From: Amphiduros pacificus
Lineage: Eukaryota; Annelida; Polychaeta; Phyllodocida; Hesionidae
Direction of reading: 5' to 3'
Length of the DNA: 64,000 nt
NCBI GenBank assembly: GCA_949316495.1
Contig: OX439012.1
Location: 26,382,166-26,446,165, forward strand
Of the stretch, positions 1-12,000 are shown in pieces. Position 1 is the first letter of the stretch. Every line of letters begins with the position of its first letter. Under the pieces are notes generated by a model. That model worked only from the letters and a program-made list of their open reading frames with translations, was not told where the DNA came from and made no database searches. A program made the position numbers and the translations under genes.

Positions 1-3000
1 TACCAAATCATAATAAATCTATGTCTCAGCCCACCAGCTGCAAGATCGATCTTGGCTGTAAAGCAAAATATTAATGCTCCAATCAGCATACAGACAAAAC
101 ATCTCTTTCTTTTCTTCCCTCATGTCAGTACTTTCAAGCTAATCTATTTGATCATCAAAATTTGGCAAACATGAAGCCAATGGTCAAAATGACCAGATAA
201 AGAGTACCAAGCTAAAGTTGAGAAATGGGCATGCCTTACGGACATTCCTGTATGCATATGTGGCAGTCCCTCGGAAACCAGAAAAAAAACTCTAATTGAT
301 TCTAAGCACACACTTGACACAATGTCAAGAAGAGAGCAGCAAGAAGGAATATTCAGAGATGATTACTCATTTGTCGCAAAGGAGACAGAGGCTAGATCAC
401 ATGTTGGAGAAGGATATCTTTTAGCAGCATTTCTTCCAAGCCTGACAGAATGACCTACCGGCACACACTCCCCATAGTCCATCGGTATCATAACTGGAAG
501 TGGTGGCACACCAAGGATCTTGGGAATTAAGGTTGATGCATTCATAACGTGCCACCCCTTGGTAGGTGAATGGAAAGACACACATGGCTCCATTAGCATT
601 TCCACCAGTAGTGAATGTGGCACATGGTGTTGTACCTGCACTGGTAGTTAGTGAGGTGGTTGTTTCTGGTGGGGTAGTGGTATCACAGACTGTGCCTAGA
701 AATTAAAACTTTATTATTGGCTTTCAAATATCACAATCACAGTAATTTGATGACAATGAATAGCTTACACTTGATAGCCTGCCAAAGAATGAATTCCAAA
801 TCAAATTCAAAATGTTAAGACTGAAATGGAAATGTTTTAAAATGAGACTTGAGTGTGTGTGACACACTCTTTGACTGTCATGTGCTAAATGGTTGGTAGC
901 ATACTTGTCAACCTGACCTACCCTGACAGTTGCCCCATAAGCCATCTACATCATAGTTGCCGGTAGTTGCACACCAAAGCTCTCCATTGTGGTCCAGTGT
1001 TGTACACTGATAGTATGCAACACCTTTGTAAGTGAAAGGGAATGTGCACATTGCACCTTTGGCATTGCCACCACTTGTGAATGTTGCACATGGAGTTGTG
1101 CCACCAGTTGTAGTCAGTGTTGTAGTTTCAATTGTTGTTGTAGTGTCACATAGAGTCCCTGTCAAAATATGCAATGTGACTATTACCAAATCATAATAAA
1201 TCTATGTCTCAGCCCACCAGCTGCAAGATCGATCTTGGCTGTAAAGCAAAATATTAATGCTCCAATCAGCATACAGACAAAGCATCTCTTTCTTTTCTTC
1301 CCTCATGTCAGTACTTTCAAGCTAATCTATTTGATCATCAAAATTTGGCAAACATGAAGCCAATGGTCAAAATGACCAGATAAAGAGTACCAAGCTAAAG
1401 TTGAGAAATGGGCATGCCTTACGGACATTCCTGTATGCATATGTGGCAGTCCCTCGGAAACCAGAAAAAAAACTCTAATTGATTCTAAGCACACACTTGA
1501 CACAATGTCAAGAAGAAAGCAGCATGAAGGAATATTCAGAGATGATTACTCATTTGTCGCAAAGGAGACAGAGGCTAGATCATATGTTGGAGAAGGATAT
1601 CTTTTAGCAGCATTTCTTCCAAGCCTGACAGAATGACCTACCGGCACACACTCCCCATAGTCCATCGGTATCATAACTGGAAGTGGTGGCACACCAAGGA
1701 TCTTGGGAATTAAGGTTGATGCATTCATAACGTGCCACCCCTTGGTAGGTGAATGGAAAGACACACATGGCTCCATTAGCATTTCCACCAGTAGTGAATG
1801 TGGCACATGGTGTTGTACCTGCACTGGTAGTTAGTGAGGTGGTTGTTTCTGGTGGGGTAGTGGTATCACAGACTGTGCCTAGAAATTAAAACTTTATTAT
1901 TGGCTTTCAAATATCACAATCACAGTAATTTGATGACAATGAATAGCTTACACTTGATAGCCTGCCAAAGAATGAATTCCAAATCAAATTCAAAATGTTA
2001 AGACTGAAATGGAAATGTTTTAAAATGAGACTTGAGTGTGTGTGACACACTCTTTGACTGTCATGTGCTAAATGGTTGGTAGCATACTTGTCAACCTGAC
2101 CTACCCTGACAGTTGCCCCATAAGCCATCTACATCATAGTTGCCGGTAGTTGCACACCAAAGCTCTCCATTGTGGTCCAGTGTTGTACACTGATAGTATG
2201 CAACACCTTTGTAAGTGAAAGGGAATGTGCACATTGCACCTTTGGCATTGCCACCACTTGTGAATGTTGCACATGGAGTTGTGCCACCAGTTGTAGTCAG
2301 TGTTGTAGTTTCAATTGTTGTTGTAGTGTCACATAGAGTCCCTGTCAAAATATGCAATGTGACTATTACCAAATCATAATAAATCTATGTCTCAGCCCAC
2401 CAGCTGCAAGATCGATCTTGGCTGTAAAGCAAAATATTAATGCTCCAATCAGCATACAGACAAAGCATCTCTTTCTTTTCTTCCCTCATGTCAGTACTTT
2501 CAAGCTAATCTATTTGATCATCAAAATTTGGCAAACATGAAGCCAATGGTCAAAATGACCAGATAAAGAGTACCAAGCTAAAGTTGAGAAATGGGCATGC
2601 CTTACAGACATTCCTGTATGCATATGTGGCAGTCCCTCGGAAACCAGAAAAAAAACTCTAATTGATTCTAAGCACACACTTGACACAATGTCAAGAAGAA
2701 AGCAGCATGAAGGAATATTCAGAGATGATTACTCATTTGTCGCAAAGGAGACAGAGGCTAGATCATATGTTGGAGAAGGATATCTTTTAGCAGCATTTCT
2801 TCCAAGCCTGACAGAATGACCTACCGGCACACACTCCCCATAGTCCATCGGTATCATAACTGGAAGTGGTGGCACACCAAGGATCTTGGGAATTAAGGTT
2901 GATGCATTCATAACGTGCCACCCCTTGGTAGGTGAATGGAAAGACACACATGGCTCCATTAGCATTTCCACCAGTAGTGAATGTGGCACATGGTGTTGTA

Positions 3001-6000
3001 CCTGCACTGGTAGTTAGTGAGGTGGTTGTTTCTGGTGGGGTAGTGGTATCACAGACTGTGCCTAGAAATTAAAACTTTATTATTGGCTTTCAAATATCAC
3101 AATCACAGTAATTTGATGACAATGAATAGCTTACACTTGATAGCCTGCCAAAGAATGAATTCCAAATCAAATTCAAAATGTTAAGACTGAAATGGAAATG
3201 TTTTAAAATGAGACTTGAGTGTGTGTGACACACTCTTTGACTGTCATGTGCTAAATGGTTGGTAGCATACTTGTCAACCTGACCTACCCTGACAGTTGCC
3301 CCATAAGCCATCTACATCATAGTTGCCGGTAGTTGCACACCAAAGCTCTCCATTGTGGTCCAGTGTTGTACACTGATAGTATGCAACACCTTTGTAAGTG
3401 AAAGGGAATGTGCACATTGCACCTTTGGCATTGCCACCACTTGTGAATGTTGCACATGGAGTTGTGCCACCAGTTGTAGTCAGTGTTGTAGTTTCAATTG
3501 TTGTTGTAGTGTCACATAGAGTCCCTGTCAAAATATGCAATGTGACTATTACCAAATCATAATAAATCTATGTCTCAGCCCACCAGCTGCAAGATCATCT
3601 TGGCTGTAAAGCAAAATATTAATGCTCCAATCAGCATACAGACAAAGCATCTCTTTCTTTTCTTCCCTCATGTCAGTACTTTCAAGCTAATCTATTTGAT
3701 CATCAAAATTTGGCAAACATGAAGCCAATGGTCAAAATGACCAGATAAAGAGTACCAAGCTAAAGTTTGAGAAATGGGCATGCCTTACGGACATTCCTGT
3801 ATGCATTTGTGGCAGTCCCTCGGAAACCAGAAAAAAAACTCTAATTGATTCTAAGCACACACTTGACACAATGTCAAGAAGAAAGCAGCATGAAGGAATA
3901 TTCAGAGATGATTACTCATTTGTCGCAAAGGAGACAGAGGCTAGATCACATGTTGGAGAAGGATATCTTTTAGCAGCATTTCTTCCAAGCCTGACAGAAT
4001 GACCTACCGGCACACACTCCCCATAGTCCATCGGTATCATAACTGGAAGTGGTGGCACACCAAGGATCTTGGGAATTAAGGTTGATGCATTCATAACGTG
4101 CCACCCCTTGGTAGGTGAATGGAAAGACACACATGGCTCCATTAGCATTTCCACCAGTAGTGAATGTGGCACATGGTGTTGTACCTGCACTGGTAGTTAG
4201 TGAGGTGGTTGTTTCTGGTGGGGTAGTGGTATCACAGACTGTGCCTAGAAATTAAAACTTTATTATTGGCTTTCAAATATCACAATCACAGTAATTTGAT
4301 GACAATGAATAGCTTACACTTGATAGCCTGCCAAAGAATGAATTCCAAATCAAATTCAAAATGTTAAGACTGAAATGGAAATGTTTTAAAATGAGACTTG
4401 AGTGTGTGTGACACACTCTTTGACTGTCATGTGCTAAATGGTTGGTAGCATACTTGTCAACCTGACCTACCCTGACAGTTGCCCCATAAGCCATCTACAT
4501 CATAGTTGCCGGTAGTTGCACACCAAAGCTCTCCATTGTGGTCCAGTGTTGTACACTGATAGTATGCAACACCTTTGTAAGTGAAAGGGAATGTGCACAT
4601 TGCACCTTTGGCATTGCCACCACTTGTGAATGTTGCACATGGAGTTGTGCCACCAGTTGTAGTCAGTGTTGTAGTTTCAATTGTTGTTGTAGTGTCACAT
4701 AGAGTCCCTGTCAAAATATGCAATGTGACTATTACCAAATCATAATAAATCTATGTCTCAGCCCACCAGCTGCAAGATCGATCTTGGCTGTAAAGCAAAA
4801 TATTAATGCTCCAATCAGCATACAGACAAAACATCTCTTTCTTTTCTTCCCTCATGTCAGTACTTTCAAGCTAATCTATTTGATCATCAAAATTTGGCAA
4901 ACATGAAGCCAATGGTCAAAATGACCAGATAAAGAGTACCAAGCTAAAGTTGAGAAATGGGCATGCCTTACGGACATTCCTGTATGCATATGTGGCAGTC
5001 CCTCGGAAACCAGAAAAAAAACTCTAATTGATTCTAAGCACACACTTGACACAATGTCAAGAAGAGAGCAGCAAGAAGGAATATTCAGAGATGATTACTC
5101 ATTTGTCGCAAAGGAGACAGAGGCTAGATCATATGTTGGAGAAGGATATCTTTTAGCAGCATTTCTTCCAAGCCTGACAGAATGACCTACCGGCACACAC
5201 TCCCCATAGTCCATCGGTATCATAACTGGAAGTGGTGGCACACCAAGGATCTTGGGAATTAAGGTTGATGCATTCATAACGTGCCACCCCTTGGTAGGTG
5301 AATGGAAAGACACACATGGCTCCATTAGCATTTCCACCAGTAGTGAATGTGGCACATGGTGTTGTACCTGCACTGGTAGTTAGTGAGGTGGTTGTTTCTG
5401 GTGGGGTAGTGGTATCACAGACTGTGCCTAGAAATTAAAACTTTATTATTGGCTTTCAAATATCACAATCACAGTAATTTGATGACAATGAATAGCTTAC
5501 ACTTGATAGCCTGCCAAAGAATGAATTCCAAATCAAATTCAAAATGTTAAGACTGAAATGGAAATGTTTTAAAATGAGACTTGAGTGTGTGTGACACACT
5601 CTTTGACTGTCATGTGCTAAATGGTTGGTAGCATACTTGTCAACCTGACCTACCCTGACAGTTGCCCCATAAGCCATCTACATCATAGTTGCCGGTAGTT
5701 GCACACCAAAGCTCTCCATTGTGGTCCAGTGTTGTACACTGATAGTATGCAACACCTTTGTAAGTGAAAGGGAATGTGCACATTGCACCTTTGGCATTGC
5801 CACCACTTGTGAATGTTGCACATGGAGTTGTGCCACCAGTTGTAGTCAGTGTTGTAGTTTCAATTGTTGTTGTAGTGTCACATAGAGTCCCTGTCAAAAT
5901 ATGCAATGTGACTATTACCAAATCATAATAAATCTATGTCTCAGCCCACCAGCTGCAAGATCGATCTTGGCTGTAAAGCAAAATATTAATGCTCCAATCA

Positions 6001-9000
6001 GCATACAGACAAAGCATCTCTTTCTTTTCTTCCCTCATGTCAGTACTTTCAAGCTAATCTATTTGATCATCAAAATTTGGCAAACATGAAGCCAATGGTC
6101 AAAATGACCAGATAAAGAGTACCAAGCTAAAGTTGAGAAATGGGCATGCCTTACAGACATTCCTGTATGCATATGTGGCAGTCCCTCGGAAACCAGAAAA
6201 AAAACTCTAATTGATTCTAAGCACACACTTGACACAATGTCAAGAAGAAAGCAGCATGAAGGAATATTCAGAGATGATTACTCATTTGTCGCAAAGGAGA
6301 CAGAGGCTAGATCATATGTTGGAGAAGGATATCTTTTAGCAGCATTTCTTCCAAGCCTGACAGAATGACCTACCGGCACACACTCCCCATAGTCCATCGG
6401 TATCATAACTGGAAGTGGTGGCACACCAAGGATCTTGGGAATTAAGGTTGATGCATTCATAACGTGCCACCCCTTGGTAGGTGAATGGAAAGACACACAT
6501 GGCTCTATTAGCATTTCCACCAGTAGTGAATGTGGCACATGGTGTTGTACCTGCACTGGTAGTTAGTGAGGTGGTTGTTTCTGGTGGGGTAGTGGTATCA
6601 CAGACTGTGCCTAGAAATTAAAACTTTATTATTGGCTTTCAAATATCACAATCACAGTAATTTGATGACAATGAATAGCTTACACTTGATAGCCTGCCAA
6701 AGAATGAATTCCAAATCAAATTCAAAATGTTAAGACTGAAATGGAAATGTTTTAAAATGAGACTTGAGTGTGTGTGACACACTCTTTGACTGTCATGTGC
6801 TAAATGGTTGGTAGCATACTTGTCAACCTGACCTACCCTGACAGTTGCCCCATAAGCCATCTACATCATAGTTGCCGGTAGTTGCACACCAAAGCTCTCC
6901 ATTGTGGTCCAGTGTTGTACACTGATAGTATGCAACACCTTTGTAAGTGAAAGGGAATGTGCACATTGCACCTTTGGCATTGCCACCACTTGTGAATGTT
7001 GCACATGGAGTTGTGCCACCAGTTGTAGTCAGTGTTGTAGTTTCAATTGTTGTTGTAGTGTCACATAGAGTCCCTGTCAAAATATGCAATGTGACTATTA
7101 CCAAATCATAATAAATCTATGTCTCAGCCCACCAGCTGCAAGATCATCTTGGCTGTAAAGCAAAATATTAATGCTCCAATCAGCATACAGACAAAGCATC
7201 TCTTTCTTTTCTTCCCTCATGTCAGTACTTTCAAGCTAATCTATTTGATCATCAAAATTTGGCAAACATGAAGCCAATGGTCAAAATGACCAGATAAAGA
7301 GTACCAAGCTAAAGTTTGAGAAATGGGCATGCCTTACGGACATTCCTGTATGCATTTGTGGCAGTCCCTCGGAAACCAGAAAAAAAACTCTAATTGATTC
7401 TAAGCACACACTTGACACAATGTCAAGAAGAAAGCAGCATGAAGGAATATTCAGAGATGATTACTCATTTGTCGCAAAGGAGACAGAGGCTAGATCACAT
7501 GTTGGAGAAGGATATCTTTTAGCAGCATTTCTTCCAAGCCTGACAGAATGACCTACCGGCACACACTCCCCATAGTCCATCGGTATCATAACTGGAAGTG
7601 GTGGCACACCAAGGATCTTGGGAATTAAGGTTGATGCATTCATAACGTGCCACCCCTTGGTAGGTGAATGGAAAGACACACATGGCTCCATTAGCATTTC
7701 CACCAGTAGTGAATGTGGCACATGGTGTTGTACCTGCACTGGTAGTTAGTGAGGTGGTTGTTTCTGGTGGGGTAGTGGTATCACAGACTGTGCCTAGAAA
7801 TTAAAACTTTATTATTGGCTTTCAAATATCACAATCACAGTAATTTGATGACAATGAATAGCTTACACTTGATAGCCTGCCAAAGAATGAATTCCAAATC
7901 AAATTCAAAATGTTAAGACTGAAATGGAAATGTTTTAAAATGAGACTTGAGTGTGTGTGACACACTCTTTGACTGTCATGTGCTAAATGGTTGGTAGCAT
8001 ACTTGTCAACCTGACCTACCCTGACAGTTGCCCCATAAGCCATCTACATCATAGTTGCCGGTAGTTGCACACCAAAGCTCTCCATTGTGGTCCAGTGTTG
8101 TACACTGATAGTATGCAACACCTTTGTAAGTGAAAGGGAATGTGCACATTGCACCTTTGGCATTGCCACCACTTGTGAATGTTGCACATGGAGTTGTGCC
8201 ACCAGTTGTAGTCAGTGTTGTAGTTTCAATTGTTGTTGTAGTGTCACATAGAGTCCCTGTCAAAATATGCAATGTGACTATTACCAAATCATAATAAATC
8301 TATGTCTCAGCCCACCAGCTGCAAGATCGATCTTGGCTGTAAAGCAAAATATTAATGCTCCAATCAGCATACAGACAAAACATCTCTTTCTTTTCTTCCC
8401 TCATGTCAGTACTTTCAAGCTAATCTATTTGATCATCAAAATTTGGCAAACATGAAGCCAATGGTCAAAATGACCAGATAAAGAGTACCAAGCTAAAGTT
8501 GAGAAATGGGCATGCCTTACGGACATTCCTGTATGCATATGTGGCAGTCCCTCGGAAACCAGAAAAAAAACTCTAATTGATTCTAAGCACACACTTGACA
8601 CAATGTCAAGAAGAGAGCAGCAAGAAGGAATATTCAGAGATGATTACTCATTTGTCGCAAAGGAGACAGAGGCTAGATCATATGTTGGAGAAGGATATCT
8701 TTTAGCAGCATTTCTTCCAAGCCTGACAGAATGACCTACCGGCACACACTCCCCATAGTCCATCGGTATCATAACTGGAAGTGGTGGCACACCAAGGATC
8801 TTGGGAATTAAGGTTGATGCATTCATAACGTGCCACCCCTTGGTAGGTGAATGGAAAGACACACATGGCTCCATTAGCATTTCCACCAGTAGTGAATGTG
8901 GCACATGGTGTTGTACCTGCACTGGTAGTTAGTGAGGTGGTTGTTTCTGGTGGGGTAGTGGTATCACAGACTGTGCCTAGAAATTAAAACTTTATTATTG

Positions 9001-12000
9001 GCTTTCAAATATCACAATCACAGTAATTTGATGACAATGAATAGCTTACACTTGATAGCCTGCCAAAGAATGAATTCCAAATCAAATTCAAAATGTTAAG
9101 ACTGAAATGGAAATGTTTTAAAATGAGACTTGAGTGTGTGTGACACACTCTTTGACTGTCATGTGCTAAATGGTTGGTAGCATACTTGTCAACCTGACCT
9201 ACCCTGACAGTTGCCCCATAAGCCATCTACATCATAGTTGCCGGTAGTTGCACACCAAAGCTCTCCATTGTGGTCCAGTGTTGTACACTGATAGTATGCA
9301 ACACCTTTGTAAGTGAAAGGGAATGTGCACATTGCACCTTTGGCATTGCCACCACTTGTGAATGTTGCACATGGAGTTGTGCCACCAGTTGTAGTCAGTG
9401 TTGTAGTTTCAATTGTTGTTGTAGTGTCACATAGAGTCCCTGTCAAAATATGCAATGTGACTATTACCAAATCATAATAAATCTATGTCTCAGCCCACCA
9501 GCTGCAAGATCGATCTTGGCTGTAAAGCAAAATATTAATGCTCCAATCAGCATACAGACAAAGCATCTCTTTCTTTTCTTCCCTCATGTCAGTACTTTCA
9601 AGCTAATCTATTTGATCATCAAAATTTGGCAAACATGAAGCCAATGGTCAAAATGACCAGATAAAGAGTACCAAGCTAAAGTTGAGAAATGGGCATGCCT
9701 TACGGACATTCCTGTATGCATATGTGGCAGTCCCTCGGAAACCAGAAAAAAAACTCTAATTGATTCTAAGCACACACTTGACACAATGTCAAGAAGAAAG
9801 CAGCATGAAGGAATATTCAGAGATGATTACTCATTTGTCGCAAAGGAGACAGAGGCTAGATCATATGTTGGAGAAGGATATCTTTTAGCAGCATTTCTTC
9901 CAAGCCTGACAGAATGACCTACCGGCACACACTCCCCATAGTCCATCGGTATCATAACTGGAAGTGGTGGCACACCAAGGATCTTGGGAATTAAGGTTGA
10001 TGCATTCATAACGTGCCACCCCTTGGTAGGTGAATGGAAAGACACACATGGCTCCATTAGCATTTCCACCAGTAGTGAATGTGGCACATGGTGTTGTACC
10101 TGCACTGGTAGTTAGTGAGGTGGTTGTTTCTGGTGGGGTAGTGGTATCACAGACTGTGCCTAGAAATTAAAACTTTATTATTGGCTTTCAAATATCACAA
10201 TCACAGTAATTTGATGACAATGAATAGCTTACACTTGATAGCCTGCCAAAGAATGAATTCCAAATCAAATTCAAAATGTTAAGACTGAAATGGAAATGTT
10301 TTAAAATGAGACTTGAGTGTGTGTGACACACTTTTTGACTGTCATGTGCTAAATGGTTGGTAGCATACTTGTCAACCTGACCTACCCTGACAGTTGCCCC
10401 ATAAGCCATCTACATCATAGTTGCCGGTAGTTGCACACCAAAGCTCTCCATTGTGGTCCAGTGTTGTACACTGATAGTATGCAACACCTTTGTAAGTGAA
10501 AGGGAATGTGCACATTGCACCTTTGGCATTGCCACCACTTGTGAATGTTGCACATGGAGTTGTGCCACCAGTTGTAGTCAGTGTTGTAGTTTCAATTGTT
10601 GTTGTAGTGTCACATAGAGTCCCTGTCAAAATATGCAATGTGACTATTACCAAATCATAATAAATCTATGTCTCAGCCCACCAGCTGCAAGATCGATCTT
10701 GGCTGTAAAGCAAAATATTAATGCTCCAATCAGCATACAGACACAGCATCTCTTTCTTTTCTTCCCTCATGTCAGTACTTTCAAGCTAATCTATTTGATC
10801 ATCAAAATTTGGCAAACATGAAGCCAATGGTCAAAATGACCAGATAAAGAGTACCAAGCTAAAGTTGAGAAATGGGCATGCCTTACGGACATTCCTGTAT
10901 GCATATGTGGCAGTCCCTCGGAAACCAGAAAAAAAACTCTAATTGATTCTAAGCACACACTTGACACAATGTCAAGAAGAAAGCAGCATGAAGGAATATT
11001 CAGAGATGATTACTCATTTGTCGCAAAGGAGACAGAGGCTAGATCACATGTTGGAGAAGGATATCTTTTAGCAGCATTTCTTCCAAGCCTGACAGAATGA
11101 CCTACCGGCACACACTCCCCATAGTCCATCGGTATCATAACTGGAAGTGGTGGCACACCAAGGATCTTGGGAATTAAGGTTGATGCATTCATAACGTGCC
11201 ACCCCTTGGTAGGTGAATGGAAAGACACACATGGCTCCATTAGCATTTCCACCAGTAGTGAATGTGGCACATGGTGTTGTACCTGCACTGGTAGTTAGTG
11301 AGGTGGTTGTTTCTGGTGGGGTAGTGGTATCACAGACTGTGCCTAGAAATTAAAACTTTATTATTGGCTTTCAAATATCACAATCACAGTAATTTGATGA
11401 CAATGAATAGCTTACACTTGATAGCCTGCCAAAGAATGAATTCCAAATCAAATTCAAAATGTTAAGACTGAAATGGAAATGTTTTAAAATGAGACTTGAG
11501 TGTGTGTGACACACTCTTTGACTGTCATGTGCTAAATGGTTGGTAGCATACTTGTCAACCTGACCTACCCTGACAGTTGCCCCATAAGCCATCTACATCA
11601 TAGTTGCCGGTAGTTGCACACCAAAGCTCTCCATTGTGGTCCAGTGTTGTACACTGATAGTATGCAACACCTTTGTAAGTGAAAGGGAATGTGCACATTG
11701 CACCTTTGGCATTGCCACCACTTGTGAATGTTTCACATGGAGTTGTGCCACCAGTTGTAGTCAGTGTTGTAGTTTCAATTGTTGTTGTAGTGTCACATAG
11801 AGTCCCTGTCAAAATATGCAATGTGACTATTACCAAATCATAATAAATCTATGTCTCAGCCCACCAGCTGCAAGATCGATCTTGGCTGTAAAGCAAAATA
11901 TTAATGCTCCAATCAGCATACAGACAAAGCATCTCTTTCTTTTCTTCCCTCATGTCAGTACTTTCAAGCTAATCTATTTGATCATCAAAATTTGGCAAAC

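Larger units (their letters stand above)
1..1158 (-). repeat. FN2 unit 1 (left-truncated by window edge)
   Basis: Exon A 459-695, exon B 922-1158. Markers acaaaacat, agagagcagcaag and gatcacatg set it apart from unit 2. The window starts inside intron 2, so the next B exon in transcription order lies to the left of base 1. Confidence 0.95.

Noticed and set aside
363-641. 92-codon minus-strand open frame repeated in every unit
   Set aside because: It overlaps exon A in another frame and crosses its splice donor. The FN2 signature lies in the proper exon frame, so this is a shadow.
724-945. 73-codon minus-strand open frame in every unit
   Set aside because: It covers intron 1 and the end of exon B in the wrong frame, with no domain likeness.
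908-1189. Treating each unit as a separate small gene starting at the ATG before exon B
   Set aside because: That ATG lies upstream of a clear AG acceptor within intron sequence. There is no promoter or stop per unit, and phase 1 exons on both sides fit a single multi-exon gene.
1169-1357. 62-codon plus-strand open frame in most units
   Set aside because: It lies opposite intron 2, has low-complexity hydrophobic content, and is lost in units 4 and 7 by a one-base deletion.
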